A DNA stretch of 64,000 nt from Prado023 sp963777855 (lineage in GTDB: Bacteria; Actinomycetota; Actinomycetes; S36-B12; CAIYMF01), in NCBI GenBank assembly GCA_963777855.1, contig CAVZRW010000002.1, positions 62,001 through 126,000 of the forward strand. Direction: 5' to 3'. The notes beneath the pieces are model-generated. The model was not told the origin of the DNA. It saw nothing but the letters and a program-made list of their open reading frames with translations, and made no database searches. Position 1 is the first letter of the stretch; each line of letters opens with the position of its first letter. Positions 29,108-43,989 of this stretch are shown in pieces. Made by a program: the position numbers and the translations under genes.

Positions 29108-29120
29108 TTACGGAGAGTCA
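29108..29120 (-). promoter_or_regulatory. Candidate BldD box upstream of bldD
   Basis: On the minus strand TGACTCTCCGTAA, one mismatch from the BldD consensus TNACNC(A/T)GNGTNA. It abuts and partly overlaps TAACGT (29104-29109), a plausible -10 for bldD, so BldD could repress itself here as in Streptomyces. Confidence 0.55.
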
Positions 29121-29252
29121 CGGCCTTGATGCAAACCGGCCGATGCCCCCCCTCGCCCCGTCCTGGGGTGGCGGTCCCTGCTCGATGCGGGCGGGACCGT
29201 GGTCGACCACCGGCGCAGCAGCGATCGCGCGGCGGCCGGACGCTGGGGTTTC

Positions 29253-30703
29253 TCAGACCCCGCCGCCCACGCGGCGCTCGACCGAGCCGGCACCGATCGT
29301 GTGCACCCTCAGGCCGTTGGTGCTGCCGGCGATGCCCGGCGGCACACCGGCGATCAGGACCGCGAGCTCCCCGGGCTGGGCCAGGTTGTTGGCCAACAGC
29401 TCGGCGTCGATCTGCTCGACCATCTGGTCGGTGTGCGAGGCCGGCGGCACCAGGAAGCACTTGATGCCCCAGACGATCGACAGCTGCTGCTGGATGGCCG
29501 CGCTGGGGGTGAACACCAGCATGCGCGGCTTGGGCCGCGCGGCCGACATCACGCGGGCCGTGGCCCCGGTCTCGGAGAACGCGGTCAGGAAGCTCGCGTG
29601 CAGCGTCTTGGCCACGTCGACCCCGGCCTTGGTGATCGCCTCACCGATGCTCGGGTCCTTCTTCTTCGGCAGCCGCGGGACCCGCTCGAGGCCGTTCTCC
29701 TCGGTGTAGGCCACGATGCTGGCCATCGTCTGGACGACGAGGTTGGGGTGCTTGCCGACGCTGGTCTCGCCGGAGAGCATCACCGCGTCCGCGCCGTCGA
29801 GGATCGCGTTGGCCACGTCGGAGGCCTCGGCCCGGGTGGGCCGGGAGTTCTCGATCATCGACTCGAGCATCTGCGTGGCCACGATCACCGGCTTGGCGGA
29901 CTCGCGGCACATCTGCACGGCGCGCTTCTGGACGATCGGGACCTCCTCGAGCGGCAGCTCGACGCCGAGGTCGCCGCGGGCCACCATCACGCCGTCGAAG
30001 GCGGCCACGATGCTCGGCGAGGTTCTCGACGGCCTGGGGCTTCTCGACCTTGGCGAGGACCGGGATCCGCCGGCCCATCTCGTCCATGATGCGCGTGCAC
30101 GTCCTCGACGTCGTCGGCCGGAGCGCACGAACGACAGCGACGACCATGTCCACGCCGATGCGCAGCGCCCAGCGCAGGTCGTCCTTGTCCTTCTCGCTGA
30201 GAGGCCGGCACGCTGACGGCCACGCCGGGCAGGTTGATGCCCTTGTTGTTGCTGACCGTGCCGCCCTCGAGACCCGGGTGCGCACCCGTGCGCCCTCGAC
30301 CTCGATGACCTCGAGCTTCACCTTGCCGTCGTCGACGAGGACGATGTCGCCCGGCGTTGCAGTCCTCGGGCAGGCCCTTGTGGGTCGTGGAGCAGATGGT
30401 CACGTCGCCGGGGATGTCCTCGGTGGTGATCGTGAACTCCGCGCCGTCGACCAGGTCGACGGGGCCCTCGGCGAACCGGCCCAGGCGGATCTTGGGGCCC
30501 TGCAGGTCGGCGAGGACACCGACGCCGAGGCCGAGCTCGCGGGCCGCACGGCGCACGTTGGAGTAGGACTCCTCGTGCACGGCGTGCTCGCCGTGGCTCA
30601 TGTTGAGCCGGGCGACGTTCATGCCCGACTCGATGAGCTCCTTGATCTGCTCGTAGGAGGACGTGGCGGGCCCGAGGGTGCAGACGATCTTTGCGCGACG
30701 CAT
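29253..30703 (-). CDS. pyk: Pyruvate kinase (at least six apparent indels)
   Basis: Converts phosphoenolpyruvate and ADP to pyruvate and ATP. The N terminus RRAKIVCTLGPATSSYEQI, the substrate loop LNMSHGEH, the catalytic VEKPQAVENL and MVARGDLGVELPLEEVP, and MLSGETSVGKHP are all present but in three frames. Breaks are visible near 30352 (extra G), 30271 (missing C), 30203 (extra T), 30119 (extra G), 30096 (extra C) and 30018 (extra C). The span is about 484 codons, the normal length. The last 250 residues are in one clean frame. ATG 30703 has TACTGT six bases upstream. Sequence error is the likeliest cause. Confidence 0.9.
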
Positions 30704-30709
30704 GGCGTC

Positions 30710-30715
30710 ACAGTA
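30710..30715 (-). promoter_or_regulatory. Leaderless-type -10 element of pyk
   Basis: TACTGT on the minus strand followed by six bases and the pyk ATG. Confidence 0.5.
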
Positions 30716-30807
30716 GTGAGCCCGGGGCCACGGCGCCTGCCGACGAGGCGCTCGTCACGCGGGTCCGCGGGGGCCTTCACGGGCTGTTCACGGCGCAGCC
30801 ACCCGAC

Positions 30808-30829
30808 GCCCCGCATGGACCCGCGGGGC
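30808..30829 (-). terminator. Hairpin between gltD and pyk
   Basis: Seven-base arms GCCCCGC and GCGGGGC around an eight-base loop, ten bases after the gltD stop. No T tract. It probably ends gltBD transcription before the pyk promoter. Confidence 0.4.
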
Positions 30830-30838
30830 ACGCGGGCC

Positions 30839-36871
<6,033 letters not shown>

Positions 36872-36977
36872 GGGGGCTCCTCAACGTCATCACCGGCCTG
36901 CTCCTGCGGGCCGACGATGACGCGGCTGGTGCGGGAGTTGAGGTCAGCGGGACGACGTTGGCCCGCCTCTGCGCCGA

Positions 36978-36983
36978 ATCATA
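36978..36983 (-). promoter_or_regulatory. -10 element for gltBD
   Basis: TATGAT on the minus strand, about 107 bases before the gltB ATG and overlapping the stop codon of the upstream acyltransferase gene. The resulting leader is about 100 bases; GAGGAG precedes the ATG. Confidence 0.4.
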
Positions 36984-38352
36984 GGGCATGGTCCCGGTGC
37001 CCGGCACGGTCACGCCCGGACCCCCGGCGGGGGTGCACCGGCTGCGCCGCGGGCCCCGGATCCGCCGCCGGGCTGGGCTCCCGGGCCCCGCGGCGCAGCG
37101 CCGCCAGAACCAGCCACGCGCCGCCGAGCAGCGCCACGCCGAGGACCGGTGAGGCGGTCATCGGGCCCAGTGACTGACCGGCCCGCCCCGGCTCGGTGGC
37201 CGAGGATCCCGCGAGGGCCAGGAACCCCAGGCCGATCATCGCGACACTGAGCCCGGCACCGGCCGCGGTGAGCCACCCGGTGCGGATCGGCGCGGGGCGA
37301 TGCACCTGCTCCGCGCGGCCGAACACGGCCACGAGGCCGGCCAGCACCGCCGCGGGCACGAGCAGCCAGAGCACCCGCCCGGCCCACCAGCCCGGGGTGC
37401 CCGGATCGGGCGGCTCGCCGGCCAGGGGCAGCACGAGCCGACTGGCCAGGGCAAGGGCCGCCTGGTGCCACAGGTAGATCGTGATGACGTACAGGTTGAC
37501 GATCACCACCGCGAACCAGACCCGTGGTCGGGCCAACCACCGGTCCAGGTGCCGGCGGGCCAGCAGGGCCCCGCCGATCTGGGCCACGCCCAGCGCTGTG
37601 ATGGCCAGCGTCGGTGGGTGCATGTTGCCCTGCGGGCCGCCGGGAACCCCGACCATGGTCGCCGGGTACGGCCCGAGCGCGACGAGCGCGGCGCACGCGG
37701 CCAGGCCGCCGGTCGCCATCCACCCGGGCCGGGTCAACTCCTGGCAGGCGTACCCCAGCTGGTGCATCAACAGCCACACCAGCAGGACGTTGGCATACCC
37801 GGCGGCCTGCATCCCGCCCACGAAGCGGCCCAGGTCACCCAACGCGACCAGCGCCGCGAGGGCCACCGGCACGCCCAGCCCGAACCGGAGATGGGCGCGC
37901 AGCGTCACCGGGGTGAGGGCCACGACCACCAGGTAGACGCCCAGGAACCACAGCGGCTGGTAGAACAGCCCGCCCATGGCCCGGACGCCCAGCCCGCCCG
38001 CACGATCGACCAGCATCCCGGTGGCGGTGATCACGACCACGTACAGGCCGCTGGGCACCAGGACCCGGTGGATCCGGCGATCGACGAACGTGGCGTAGGA
38101 CTCCCCCCGGCGCCGGGTGCCCTCCCAGCTGCGCCGGTTGGCGTACCCCCCGACGAAGAAGAACAGCGGGATCACCACCAGCACCCAGGTCAGGGGCCAC
38201 ATGGTCGGCACCTCGCCGAGCGCACTGGGCTGCTCGAGCGCCCCCGATGTCCAGCGCACGTCGGCCACCAGCCAGTGGCCCAGCACGACGGCGACGATGC
38301 TGGCACCGCGCACCAGGTCGATGAACCGATCCCGGCTCGGCCCGGTCTCCAT
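36979..38352 (-). CDS. Acyltransferase-3 family membrane protein
   Basis: 457 residues with about ten membrane helices. It opens with the family pattern DRFIDLVRGASIVAVVLGHWLVADV, where the histidine of GHW matches the catalytic histidine of OafA/WecH-like O-acyltransferases, followed by PLFFFVGGYANRRSW. The basic C-terminal tail (about 45 residues, Arg/Pro/Ala-rich) is cytosolic. Members acetylate surface polysaccharides, peptidoglycan or small molecules; the substrate here is unknown. TAGCGT six bases before ATG 38352 suggests a leaderless promoter. It is divergent from the kinase-aminotransferase gene and shares a 110-base intergenic region with it. Confidence 0.83.
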   Translation of the reverse strand: METGPSRDRFIDLVRGASIVAVVLGHWLVADVRWTSGALEQPSALGEVPTMWPLTWVLVVIPLFFFVGGYANRRSWEGTRRRGESYATFVDRRIHRVLVPSGLYVVVITATGMLVDRAGGLGVRAMGGLFYQPLWFLGVYLVVVALTPVTLRAHLRFGLGVPVALAALVALGDLGRFVGGMQAAGYANVLLVWLLMHQLGYACQELTRPGWMATGGLAACAALVALGPYPATMVGVPGGPQGNMHPPTLAITALGVAQIGGALLARRHLDRWLARPRVWFAVVIVNLYVITIYLWHQAALALASRLVLPLAGEPPDPGTPGWWAGRVLWLLVPAAVLAGLVAVFGRAEQVHRPAPIRTGWLTAAGAGLSVAMIGLGFLALAGSSATEPGRAGQSLGPMTASPVLGVALLGGAWLVLAALRRGAREPSPAADPGPAAQPVHPRRGSGRDRAGHRDHAL

Positions 38353-38358
38353 GGCTCC

Positions 38359-38364
38359 ACGCTA
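38359..38364 (-). promoter_or_regulatory. Leaderless-type -10 element of the acyltransferase gene
   Basis: TAGCGT on the minus strand, six bases before ATG 38352. Confidence 0.5.
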
Positions 38365-38450
38365 GGGCGCCGGCCGACGGCCGGGGCAGTGCCCAAGGTC
38401 ACCAGCCGGCGGGCCCCGCTCGAGCCCGGCGGCGCCCGGGGGCGCGTGGC

Positions 38451-38456
38451 TAGGCT
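38451..38456 (+). promoter_or_regulatory. Leaderless-type -10 element of the kinase-aminotransferase gene
   Basis: TAGGCT on the plus strand, followed by six bases and the GTG at 38463. It forms a divergent pair with the box at 38359-38364. Confidence 0.5.
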
Positions 38457-38462
38457 GCGACG

Positions 38463-41363
38463 GTGACCGTCGCCGACCACGCCCCCGTCCTGGAGACCGC
38501 CGAGGCCGCGCGCATCGCCGCGCAGCTGTGGGGGCGGCACGTCGACGAGGTCCGCGACCTCGGCAGTCATCAGGACCGCAACTTCCTGGTGATCGGCGAT
38601 CGCGCCCGCCACGTGCTCAAGGTCGCCAACACGGCCATCGCGGCGCAGGCCCTCGACGCGCAGAACGCCGCGATGCTGGCGCTGGCCGACCTGCCCGTGC
38701 GCACCCCGGCGCCGCAGACCTCGGTGCACGGCCGCCTGCGCGAGGTCGTGGCGCTGGCCGGCCACGAGCACAGCGTGCGCCTGCTCACCTACGTGCCCGG
38801 CACCCCGATGACCACGGCCGGCTACCTGGCCCCGGTGAGCGCGCGGGCCTTCGGCGCACTGGCCGGGCAGGTCAGCGCCGCGCTGGCCGGCTTCAGCCAC
38901 CCCGGGGCGGCAACCGCGACCCAGTGGGACGTGCGCCGCGCCCCGGCCGTGGTCGCCGCCCTGGTCGACACCCTCGAGCCCGACCTCGCGGCGCGGGTGC
39001 GTGCGCTGTCCTCCGAGGCCGGGGCCGTCCTGGCGGAGCTGGCCGAGGAGCTGCCGGAGCAGGTGATCCACGGCGACATCACCGACTTCAACGTGGTGGC
39101 CGACCCCGGGACCGACGCGCGGCTGGTCCCGGCGGGCATCATCGACTTCGGCGACCTCACCCGTACCTGGCGCGCCGCGGAGGCAGCGGTGACCGTGTGC
39201 GCACTGCTCGTGAAGGACCTGCGAGCCCCGCTGCGCATGGCTGGCGACGTGCTGGCCGGGTTCCTCACCGCGCAGCCGCTGACGGCCGACGAGGTCGAGG
39301 CAATCTGGCCCATGGTCGCTGCCCGCGCCTGCGCGGGGCTGGTCAGCACGACCGCCCAGCTCCAGCGCGAGCCGCAGAACGCCTACCTGCACGAGAACCT
39401 CGCCGTGGACCGGGCGGTGTTCGAGGCCGTGGCCGCGCTGCCCCTGCCGCTGGGGACCCTGGCGATGCGCCGCGCAGCGGGCCTGCCGGCCCCCGCACCG
39501 GTGGTCCTGCCGCTGGCCGAGCCGATGCTCGCCACCGTCCCGGGCGCGGAGCTGGACCTGACCTGCACCTCCCCCCTGCTCGATGAGGGGACCTGGGCCG
39601 ACCCGGCGCGCCTGCGCGCGGCACTGGCCGGGGCGGATGCCCGCGGCGGGGTGATCCCCTACGGCCAGGCCCACCCACACCGCGCGCAGGCGAACAGCCT
39701 CGTCGAGCCGGCCACCGTCCACCTCGGAGTGGACGTGCTGCTCCCGCGCGGCACGACGGTGCGGGCCCCCTGGTCCGGGCATGTCGGCCCCGGCGACCCG
39801 GGCACCAGCCGGCTGATCGGCACGGGCGGCTGGGACCTGGTGCTCGGCGGTGCAGCGGCCCTGCTCCCCCTGGGCTCGACGGTGGCCCCCGGCGCCGCCC
39901 TGGCCGAGGTCACCACCTCGCGCGACCCGGCGCTGCCCGACCACCTGCACGTGCAGGTGGTCCGCACCTGGCTGGCCGCGCCGACCCATGCCCCGGCCTC
40001 CCTGGCCGAGCTGTGGGCGCAGCTGAGCCCCGACCCGTCGGTGCTGCTCGGCCTGAGGCCCGCGCCCCCGGCCGAGGACCCGGCCGCCCTGTTGGCACGC
40101 CGGGGGTCAGTGCTGGCCTCGGTGCAGGAGCACTACTACGCCGACCCCCCGCGCATCGAGCGCGGGTGGCGCCACCACCTGATCGACACGACCGGCCGCG
40201 TCCACCTCGACGGGATCAACAACGTCACCGTCCTGGGCCACAGCCACCCGGCGGTGGCCGACGCCGTCGACCGGGCGCTGCGCACGCTGAACACGAACTC
40301 GCGCTTCCACTACGCCGCCCAGGTGGAGTTCGCCGAGATGCTGCTGGCCACGATGCCCGACGAGCTGGACCGGGTGTTCCTGCTGGCCACGGGATCCGAG
40401 ACCGTCGACCTGGCCCTGCGCCTGGCCCGCGTGCACACCTCGGCCCGGGACACCATCGCGCTGCGCACCGCCTACCACGGCTGGACCACCGCCGCCGACG
40501 AGGTCTCCAGCGCACTGATGGACAACCCGCGAGCCCTGGGCACGCGGCCCGGCTGGATCCACCTGGCCGAGCCGCCGAACCTGTACCGCGGGCCGCACCG
40601 GGGGCCCGACGCCGGCCGCCTCTACGCCGAGGACGTCCGCCGGATCCTGGCCGATCTCGCGGGGTCGGCCCGGCGTCCCGCGGCCTTCATCTGCGAGACC
40701 CTCAACGGCAACGCCGGCGGCATCGAGCTGCCCGACGGCTACCTTGCCGAGGTCTATGCCGCGGTGCGCGCCGCCGGTGGCGTGGTCATCGCCGACGAGG
40801 TCCAGGTGGGCTACGGCCGCCTCGGCTCGCACTTCTGGGGCTTCCAGATGCACGGGGTGGTGCCCGACATCGTGTGCCTGGCCAAGGCCACTGGCAACGG
40901 CTACCCCGTCTCCGCGGTGGTGTGCACGCGCGAGATCGCCGAGTCGTTCGCCGCCGAGGGATCCCTGTTCGCCTCCATGGGCGGCACGCCCGCCGGCTCA
41001 GCGGCCGCGATCGCCACCCTGCGCACGATCCTCGACGAGGACCTGATGGGCAACGCGGCCCGGATGGGGGCCCGGCTGCGCACGGGGCTCGAGGCGCTCG
41101 TCGCGCGCCACCCGATGGCGGGGGCCGTGCACGGCCGGGGACTGTACCTGGGCCTCGAGCTGGTCACCGACCCCGAGTCACGGGCCCCGGCGACCGAGGC
41201 CACGGATGCGCTGTGCGATCGGCTCCTCGATCTCGGCGTGGTCATGGCCGCCACCGGTGACCACATGAACGTGCTGAAGATCAAGCCGCCGCTGTGCATC
41301 GACGCCGCCGGGGTCGACTTCCTCCTGGCGGCCCTCGACGTGGCCTTCACCGAGGGCTGGTAG
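38463..41363 (+). CDS. Phosphotransferase - M23-like - class III aminotransferase fusion (putative hydroxylysine/amino-alcohol kinase plus phospho-lyase)
   Basis: 966 residues, three domains. Residues 1-340: APH/choline-kinase-like kinase with the Brenner motif VIHGDITDFNVV (about 202) and metal-binding GIIDFGD. Residues 390-510: lysostaphin-type M23-like domain with HLGVDVLLPRGTTVRAPWSG (about 420) and HLHVQVV (about 495), so the zinc H-x3-D/HxH ligands look kept. Residues 540-966: class III PLP enzyme with the lysine in LAKATGNGYPVSAVV (about 805) and IADEVQVGYGRLG. The aminotransferase part resembles ethanolamine-phosphate and 5-phosphohydroxylysine phospho-lyases, whose separate kinase partner in animals is hydroxylysine kinase. 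A pathway that phosphorylates an amino alcohol and then eliminates phosphate is the best guess. GTG start with a leaderless TAGGCT box. Confidence 0.85.
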   Translation: MTVADHAPVLETAEAARIAAQLWGRHVDEVRDLGSHQDRNFLVIGDRARHVLKVANTAIAAQALDAQNAAMLALADLPVRTPAPQTSVHGRLREVVALAGHEHSVRLLTYVPGTPMTTAGYLAPVSARAFGALAGQVSAALAGFSHPGAATATQWDVRRAPAVVAALVDTLEPDLAARVRALSSEAGAVLAELAEELPEQVIHGDITDFNVVADPGTDARLVPAGIIDFGDLTRTWRAAEAAVTVCALLVKDLRAPLRMAGDVLAGFLTAQPLTADEVEAIWPMVAARACAGLVSTTAQLQREPQNAYLHENLAVDRAVFEAVAALPLPLGTLAMRRAAGLPAPAPVVLPLAEPMLATVPGAELDLTCTSPLLDEGTWADPARLRAALAGADARGGVIPYGQAHPHRAQANSLVEPATVHLGVDVLLPRGTTVRAPWSGHVGPGDPGTSRLIGTGGWDLVLGGAAALLPLGSTVAPGAALAEVTTSRDPALPDHLHVQVVRTWLAAPTHAPASLAELWAQLSPDPSVLLGLRPAPPAEDPAALLARRGSVLASVQEHYYADPPRIERGWRHHLIDTTGRVHLDGINNVTVLGHSHPAVADAVDRALRTLNTNSRFHYAAQVEFAEMLLATMPDELDRVFLLATGSETVDLALRLARVHTSARDTIALRTAYHGWTTAADEVSSALMDNPRALGTRPGWIHLAEPPNLYRGPHRGPDAGRLYAEDVRRILADLAGSARRPAAFICETLNGNAGGIELPDGYLAEVYAAVRAAGGVVIADEVQVGYGRLGSHFWGFQMHGVVPDIVCLAKATGNGYPVSAVVCTREIAESFAAEGSLFASMGGTPAGSAAAIATLRTILDEDLMGNAARMGARLRTGLEALVARHPMAGAVHGRGLYLGLELVTDPESRAPATEATDALCDRLLDLGVVMAATGDHMNVLKIKPPLCIDAAGVDFLLAALDVAFTEGW

Positions 41364-41422
41364 CCCGGCCCCACCACCCGGCCGGACCCTGGCGGCCCGG
41401 GGCTCATGGCCCCACATGCACC

Positions 41423-41452
41423 GGTGCCCGCCCCCCAGGGGGAGCGGGCACC
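41423..41452. terminator. Strong bidirectional hairpin between convergent genes
   Basis: Nine-base arms GGTGCCCGC and GCGGGCACC with an inner C-run facing a G-run, so the stem can extend. It lies 60 bases after the plus-strand fusion gene and 35 bases after the minus-strand membrane gene that ends at 41487, and can serve both. Confidence 0.7.
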
Positions 41453-41486
41453 GAGTACGTGCGGGTGGGGCGGGGGCCGCCCCGGG

Positions 41487-41936
41487 TCAGCTCCGCGCGA
41501 GGACCGGTTCCGCCGGGGCGTCGACCAGGTCGTTCTTGTGCAGCGCCGAGATCGCCAGGGCGATCAGGAACACCAGCAGGCCCACGCCGAAGGCGAAGGC
41601 CGCGACGCCGAAGGCCACCACCGAGGTGAACAGCGAGGCGCGCAGGAACGACGAGTTCATCGCCACGGCACGCAGCGGGTCCTCACGGTCGAGCTCGGCG
41701 TAGGTCTTGCCACCGGTGGACTCGTCGGTGTGGGTCTTGATGATCGCGGCCATGCAGAACGCCTCGAGCGGACCGTTGACGTCCTGGCCCGCCTGGCAGG
41801 GGGCGTCGTCGGTGACGGTGATCCGCTCGGCGGCGAGCTGGTTGGAGACGGTCACCCAGGTGCCGGCGCCGGCGACCATCATGATGACGCCCGCGATGTA
41901 GAGCAGGATGGCGATGACCTTCGGGGTCTTGGACAT
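41487..41936 (-). CDS. Two-helix membrane protein of unknown function
   Basis: 149 residues. Helix 1 at about 8-28 (IAILLYIAGVIMMVAGAGTW), an outside domain of about 65 residues with two cysteines (PCQAGQD and AFCMAAI), then helix 2 at about 100-130 (SLFTSVVAFGVAAFAFGVGL...). The pattern KTPKVIAILLYIAGV at the start and D-D-A-P-C in the loop recur in actinobacterial proteins that databases have labelled aromatic ring-opening dioxygenase LigA; nothing here supports that name. Neighbouring lgt, DsbA-like and VKOR genes make oxidative pairing of the two cysteines plausible. A GAAGGGCC run precedes ATG 41936. It is 111 bases beyond the lgt stop. Confidence 0.75.
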   Translation of the reverse strand: MSKTPKVIAILLYIAGVIMMVAGAGTWVTVSNQLAAERITVTDDAPCQAGQDVNGPLEAFCMAAIIKTHTDESTGGKTYAELDREDPLRAVAMNSSFLRASLFTSVVAFGVAAFAFGVGLLVFLIALAISALHKNDLVDAPAEPVLARS

Positions 41937-42047
41937 TGTGGTGTGGCCCTTCGGACGGAGATGGATGGGTCAGTGCGTGACCACTATGCCGCATTCGTCG
42001 GCCCGCCCAGGTGATTGAAGGGGCATCGATCTGCCCGACCAAAGTCC

Positions 42048-42950
42048 CTACTTCGCGGGACGGCCGTCCCGCGCGGGATCGGCCGGAACCCCCCCGTGAC
42101 CTGCACCGATACCCCGCAGGGTATCCGGCTCCTCGCGGCCGGGATGGCGTCGGGCACTGACCACCATGTACACCACCGCACCGAGGCCGACGACGATCGC
42201 GGTGATCACGTTGATCCGCAGGCCGCCGACCTGCGTCGCCGGGTCGATGCGCAGCATCTCCATGCCCAGCCGGCCCAGGCAGTAGGTCGCCACGTAGAGC
42301 GCGAACGCCCGGCCGTGGCCCATCGTCCAGCGCCGGTCGGCCCAGGCCACGACGCCGGCCACGCCGAGCAGCCACAGCGACTCGTAGAGGAACGTGGGGT
42401 GGAAGGTGGCGTACTGCTCGTAGCCCGCGGGCCGGAAGGCCGGGTCGATCTCCACGGCCCAGGGCAGGTCCGTGGGCCCGCCGAAGAGCTCCTGGTTGAA
42501 CCAGTTGCCCCACCGGCCGATCGCCTGCGCCAGCGGGACGCCGACGGCCAGGGCGTCGGTGAAGGGGGGCAGGGGCACACCGTGGCGCCGGCACCCGATC
42601 CAGGCCCCGACCGTGCCCAGCGCGATGGCGCCCCAGATGCCCAGACCACCGCGCCACACGGCCATGGCCGAAGACAGGCCCGAGCCACCGGGGCCGAAGT
42701 AGGTCGACCAGTCGGTGAGCACGTGGTAGAGCCGACCGCCGACGATGCCGAACGGCACCGCCCACACCGCCACGTCGTAGACCAGGCCCGGCTGGCCGCC
42801 GCGGGCCACCCACCGGCGGTCACCCACCCACATCGCCACGAAGATGCCGACCAGGATGCTCAGCGCGTACGCGCGCACCGGAAGCGGACCCAGGTGCCAG
42901 ACCGACTGGTCCGGGCTGGGGATCGACGCGACCACCGACAGCGGGCTCAC
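42048..42950 (-). CDS. lgt: Prolipoprotein diacylglyceryl transferase
   Basis: Integral membrane enzyme that moves diacylglyceryl from phosphatidylglycerol to the lipobox cysteine, the first step of lipoprotein maturation. 300 residues, about seven helices. The Lgt signature is GRWGNWFNQELFGGPTDLPW, with HVLTDW and HPTFLYESLW around it. I start at GTG 42950, in a GTGA overlap with the DsbA-like gene; the frame is open upstream but reads across that gene. A short charged tail follows the last helix. Confidence 0.94.
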   Translation of the reverse strand: MSPLSVVASIPSPDQSVWHLGPLPVRAYALSILVGIFVAMWVGDRRWVARGGQPGLVYDVAVWAVPFGIVGGRLYHVLTDWSTYFGPGGSGLSSAMAVWRGGLGIWGAIALGTVGAWIGCRRHGVPLPPFTDALAVGVPLAQAIGRWGNWFNQELFGGPTDLPWAVEIDPAFRPAGYEQYATFHPTFLYESLWLLGVAGVVAWADRRWTMGHGRAFALYVATYCLGRLGMEMLRIDPATQVGGLRINVITAIVVGLGAVVYMVVSARRHPGREEPDTLRGIGAGHGGVPADPARDGRPAK

Positions 42951-43816
42951 TTGGCGGTGGCTGCCTCGATCTTCTTCGTCAGGCCCTCGAGGTCGACCAG
43001 GTCCGTGGCCTCGATCTTCACCCCGTTCAGGTACGCAGCCGGCGTCCCGCCGATGCCCGCGTCGAGGAACTTCTGGTAGCTGTTGGCCGACCAGGCCAGG
43101 TAGGTGCCGTCCTCGACGCACTTCGTGAAGGCGGCGGTGTCGCTGACCCCGGCCTGGGTGCCGAAGTCGATCAGGGCCTGGTCGCTGAACCCCTCACCCT
43201 CCTGCGCGGGCTGGTTGGCGAAGACGAGGCTGTGGTACTCGCCGCTCTTGCCCGCGTCGATCGCGCATCCCCAGGCGCTGGTCGCCCGCGCCGAGGAGTT
43301 GGGGTTGCCGGCGGCCGCGTTGGGGGCAGCCAGGTTCCGGTCGAGGAAGGTGGTCGGCCGGTAGAGCAGCTTCACCAGCCCGTCGTCGGCCAGCTTCTCG
43401 AGCTGGGGGCCAGCAGCGGCCTCGAGCTGGGCGCACGCCGGGCACTGGAAGTCCTCCCAGAGCTCGAGGGTCGGCAGCGCCGCCGCGTTCTCGGCGGTCC
43501 AGCCGGCGCCGTAGGGCACGCCATAGGTGTCGGGCGGCACGCCGGTGGGCAGGGCCGCGCTGGCATCCGGCGTGGGCGGTGCAGCGGCCTGGTCCTTGTT
43601 GCGGCTGGACAGGATGCCGATCGCCAGGATCCCGCCGACGACGGCCAGCACGACCAGGCTGCCGACGATGCGGATCATCCGCTCCCGACGGCGATCCGCA
43701 GCCTCCGACTCGGCGCGCGCCTGCGCCGCCAGCTGCTTGGGGGTCAGCGCCGCCTGGCCCGACCCCTTGCTCCCCGACTGGTTGCCGGACTTCTCCGGTG
43801 CCTTCTCCGATGCCAT
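42947..43816 (-). CDS. Membrane-anchored DsbA-like thiol-disulfide oxidoreductase
   Basis: 289 residues. A charged cytosolic N terminus of about 45 residues, one membrane anchor (MIRIVGSLVVLAVVGGILAI), a Pro/Ala linker, and an extracytoplasmic thioredoxin-like DsbA domain. The active site is in LWEDFQCPACAQLEAAAG (CPAC), and the cis-proline segment is GGTPAAYLNG. Two extra cysteines are in SAWGCAIDAG and AFTKCVEDG. It would oxidise exported proteins; its partner for reoxidation is the divergent VKOR gene 173 bases away. GGAGGTGGGC precedes ATG 43816, and this fixes the start although the frame is open further upstream. Confidence 0.92.
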   Translation of the reverse strand: MASEKAPEKSGNQSGSKGSGQAALTPKQLAAQARAESEAADRRRERMIRIVGSLVVLAVVGGILAIGILSSRNKDQAAAPPTPDASAALPTGVPPDTYGVPYGAGWTAENAAALPTLELWEDFQCPACAQLEAAAGPQLEKLADDGLVKLLYRPTTFLDRNLAAPNAAAGNPNSSARATSAWGCAIDAGKSGEYHSLVFANQPAQEGEGFSDQALIDFGTQAGVSDTAAFTKCVEDGTYLAWSANSYQKFLDAGIGGTPAAYLNGVKIEATDLVDLEGLTKKIEAATAK

Positions 43817-43989
43817 GCCCACCTCCACAGTTGGGCATGAGGGTACCGGACCTTCCGGACACGGGAGGCTCATCCTCGGGGCGCGGCCGCGTGGCGGCGG
43901 GCCCCCGGTGGTCCGGGGCTGAACTACGATCGCCCCAGTCCGTTGCGCAGTGCGCCCTGCCCACCGCGCCGACACGAGGAGCACGACGC

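Noticed and set aside
41487..41936. Aromatic ring-opening dioxygenase LigA
   Set aside because: Short two-helix membrane protein without any dioxygenase residues; the label is a propagated misannotation in similar proteins.
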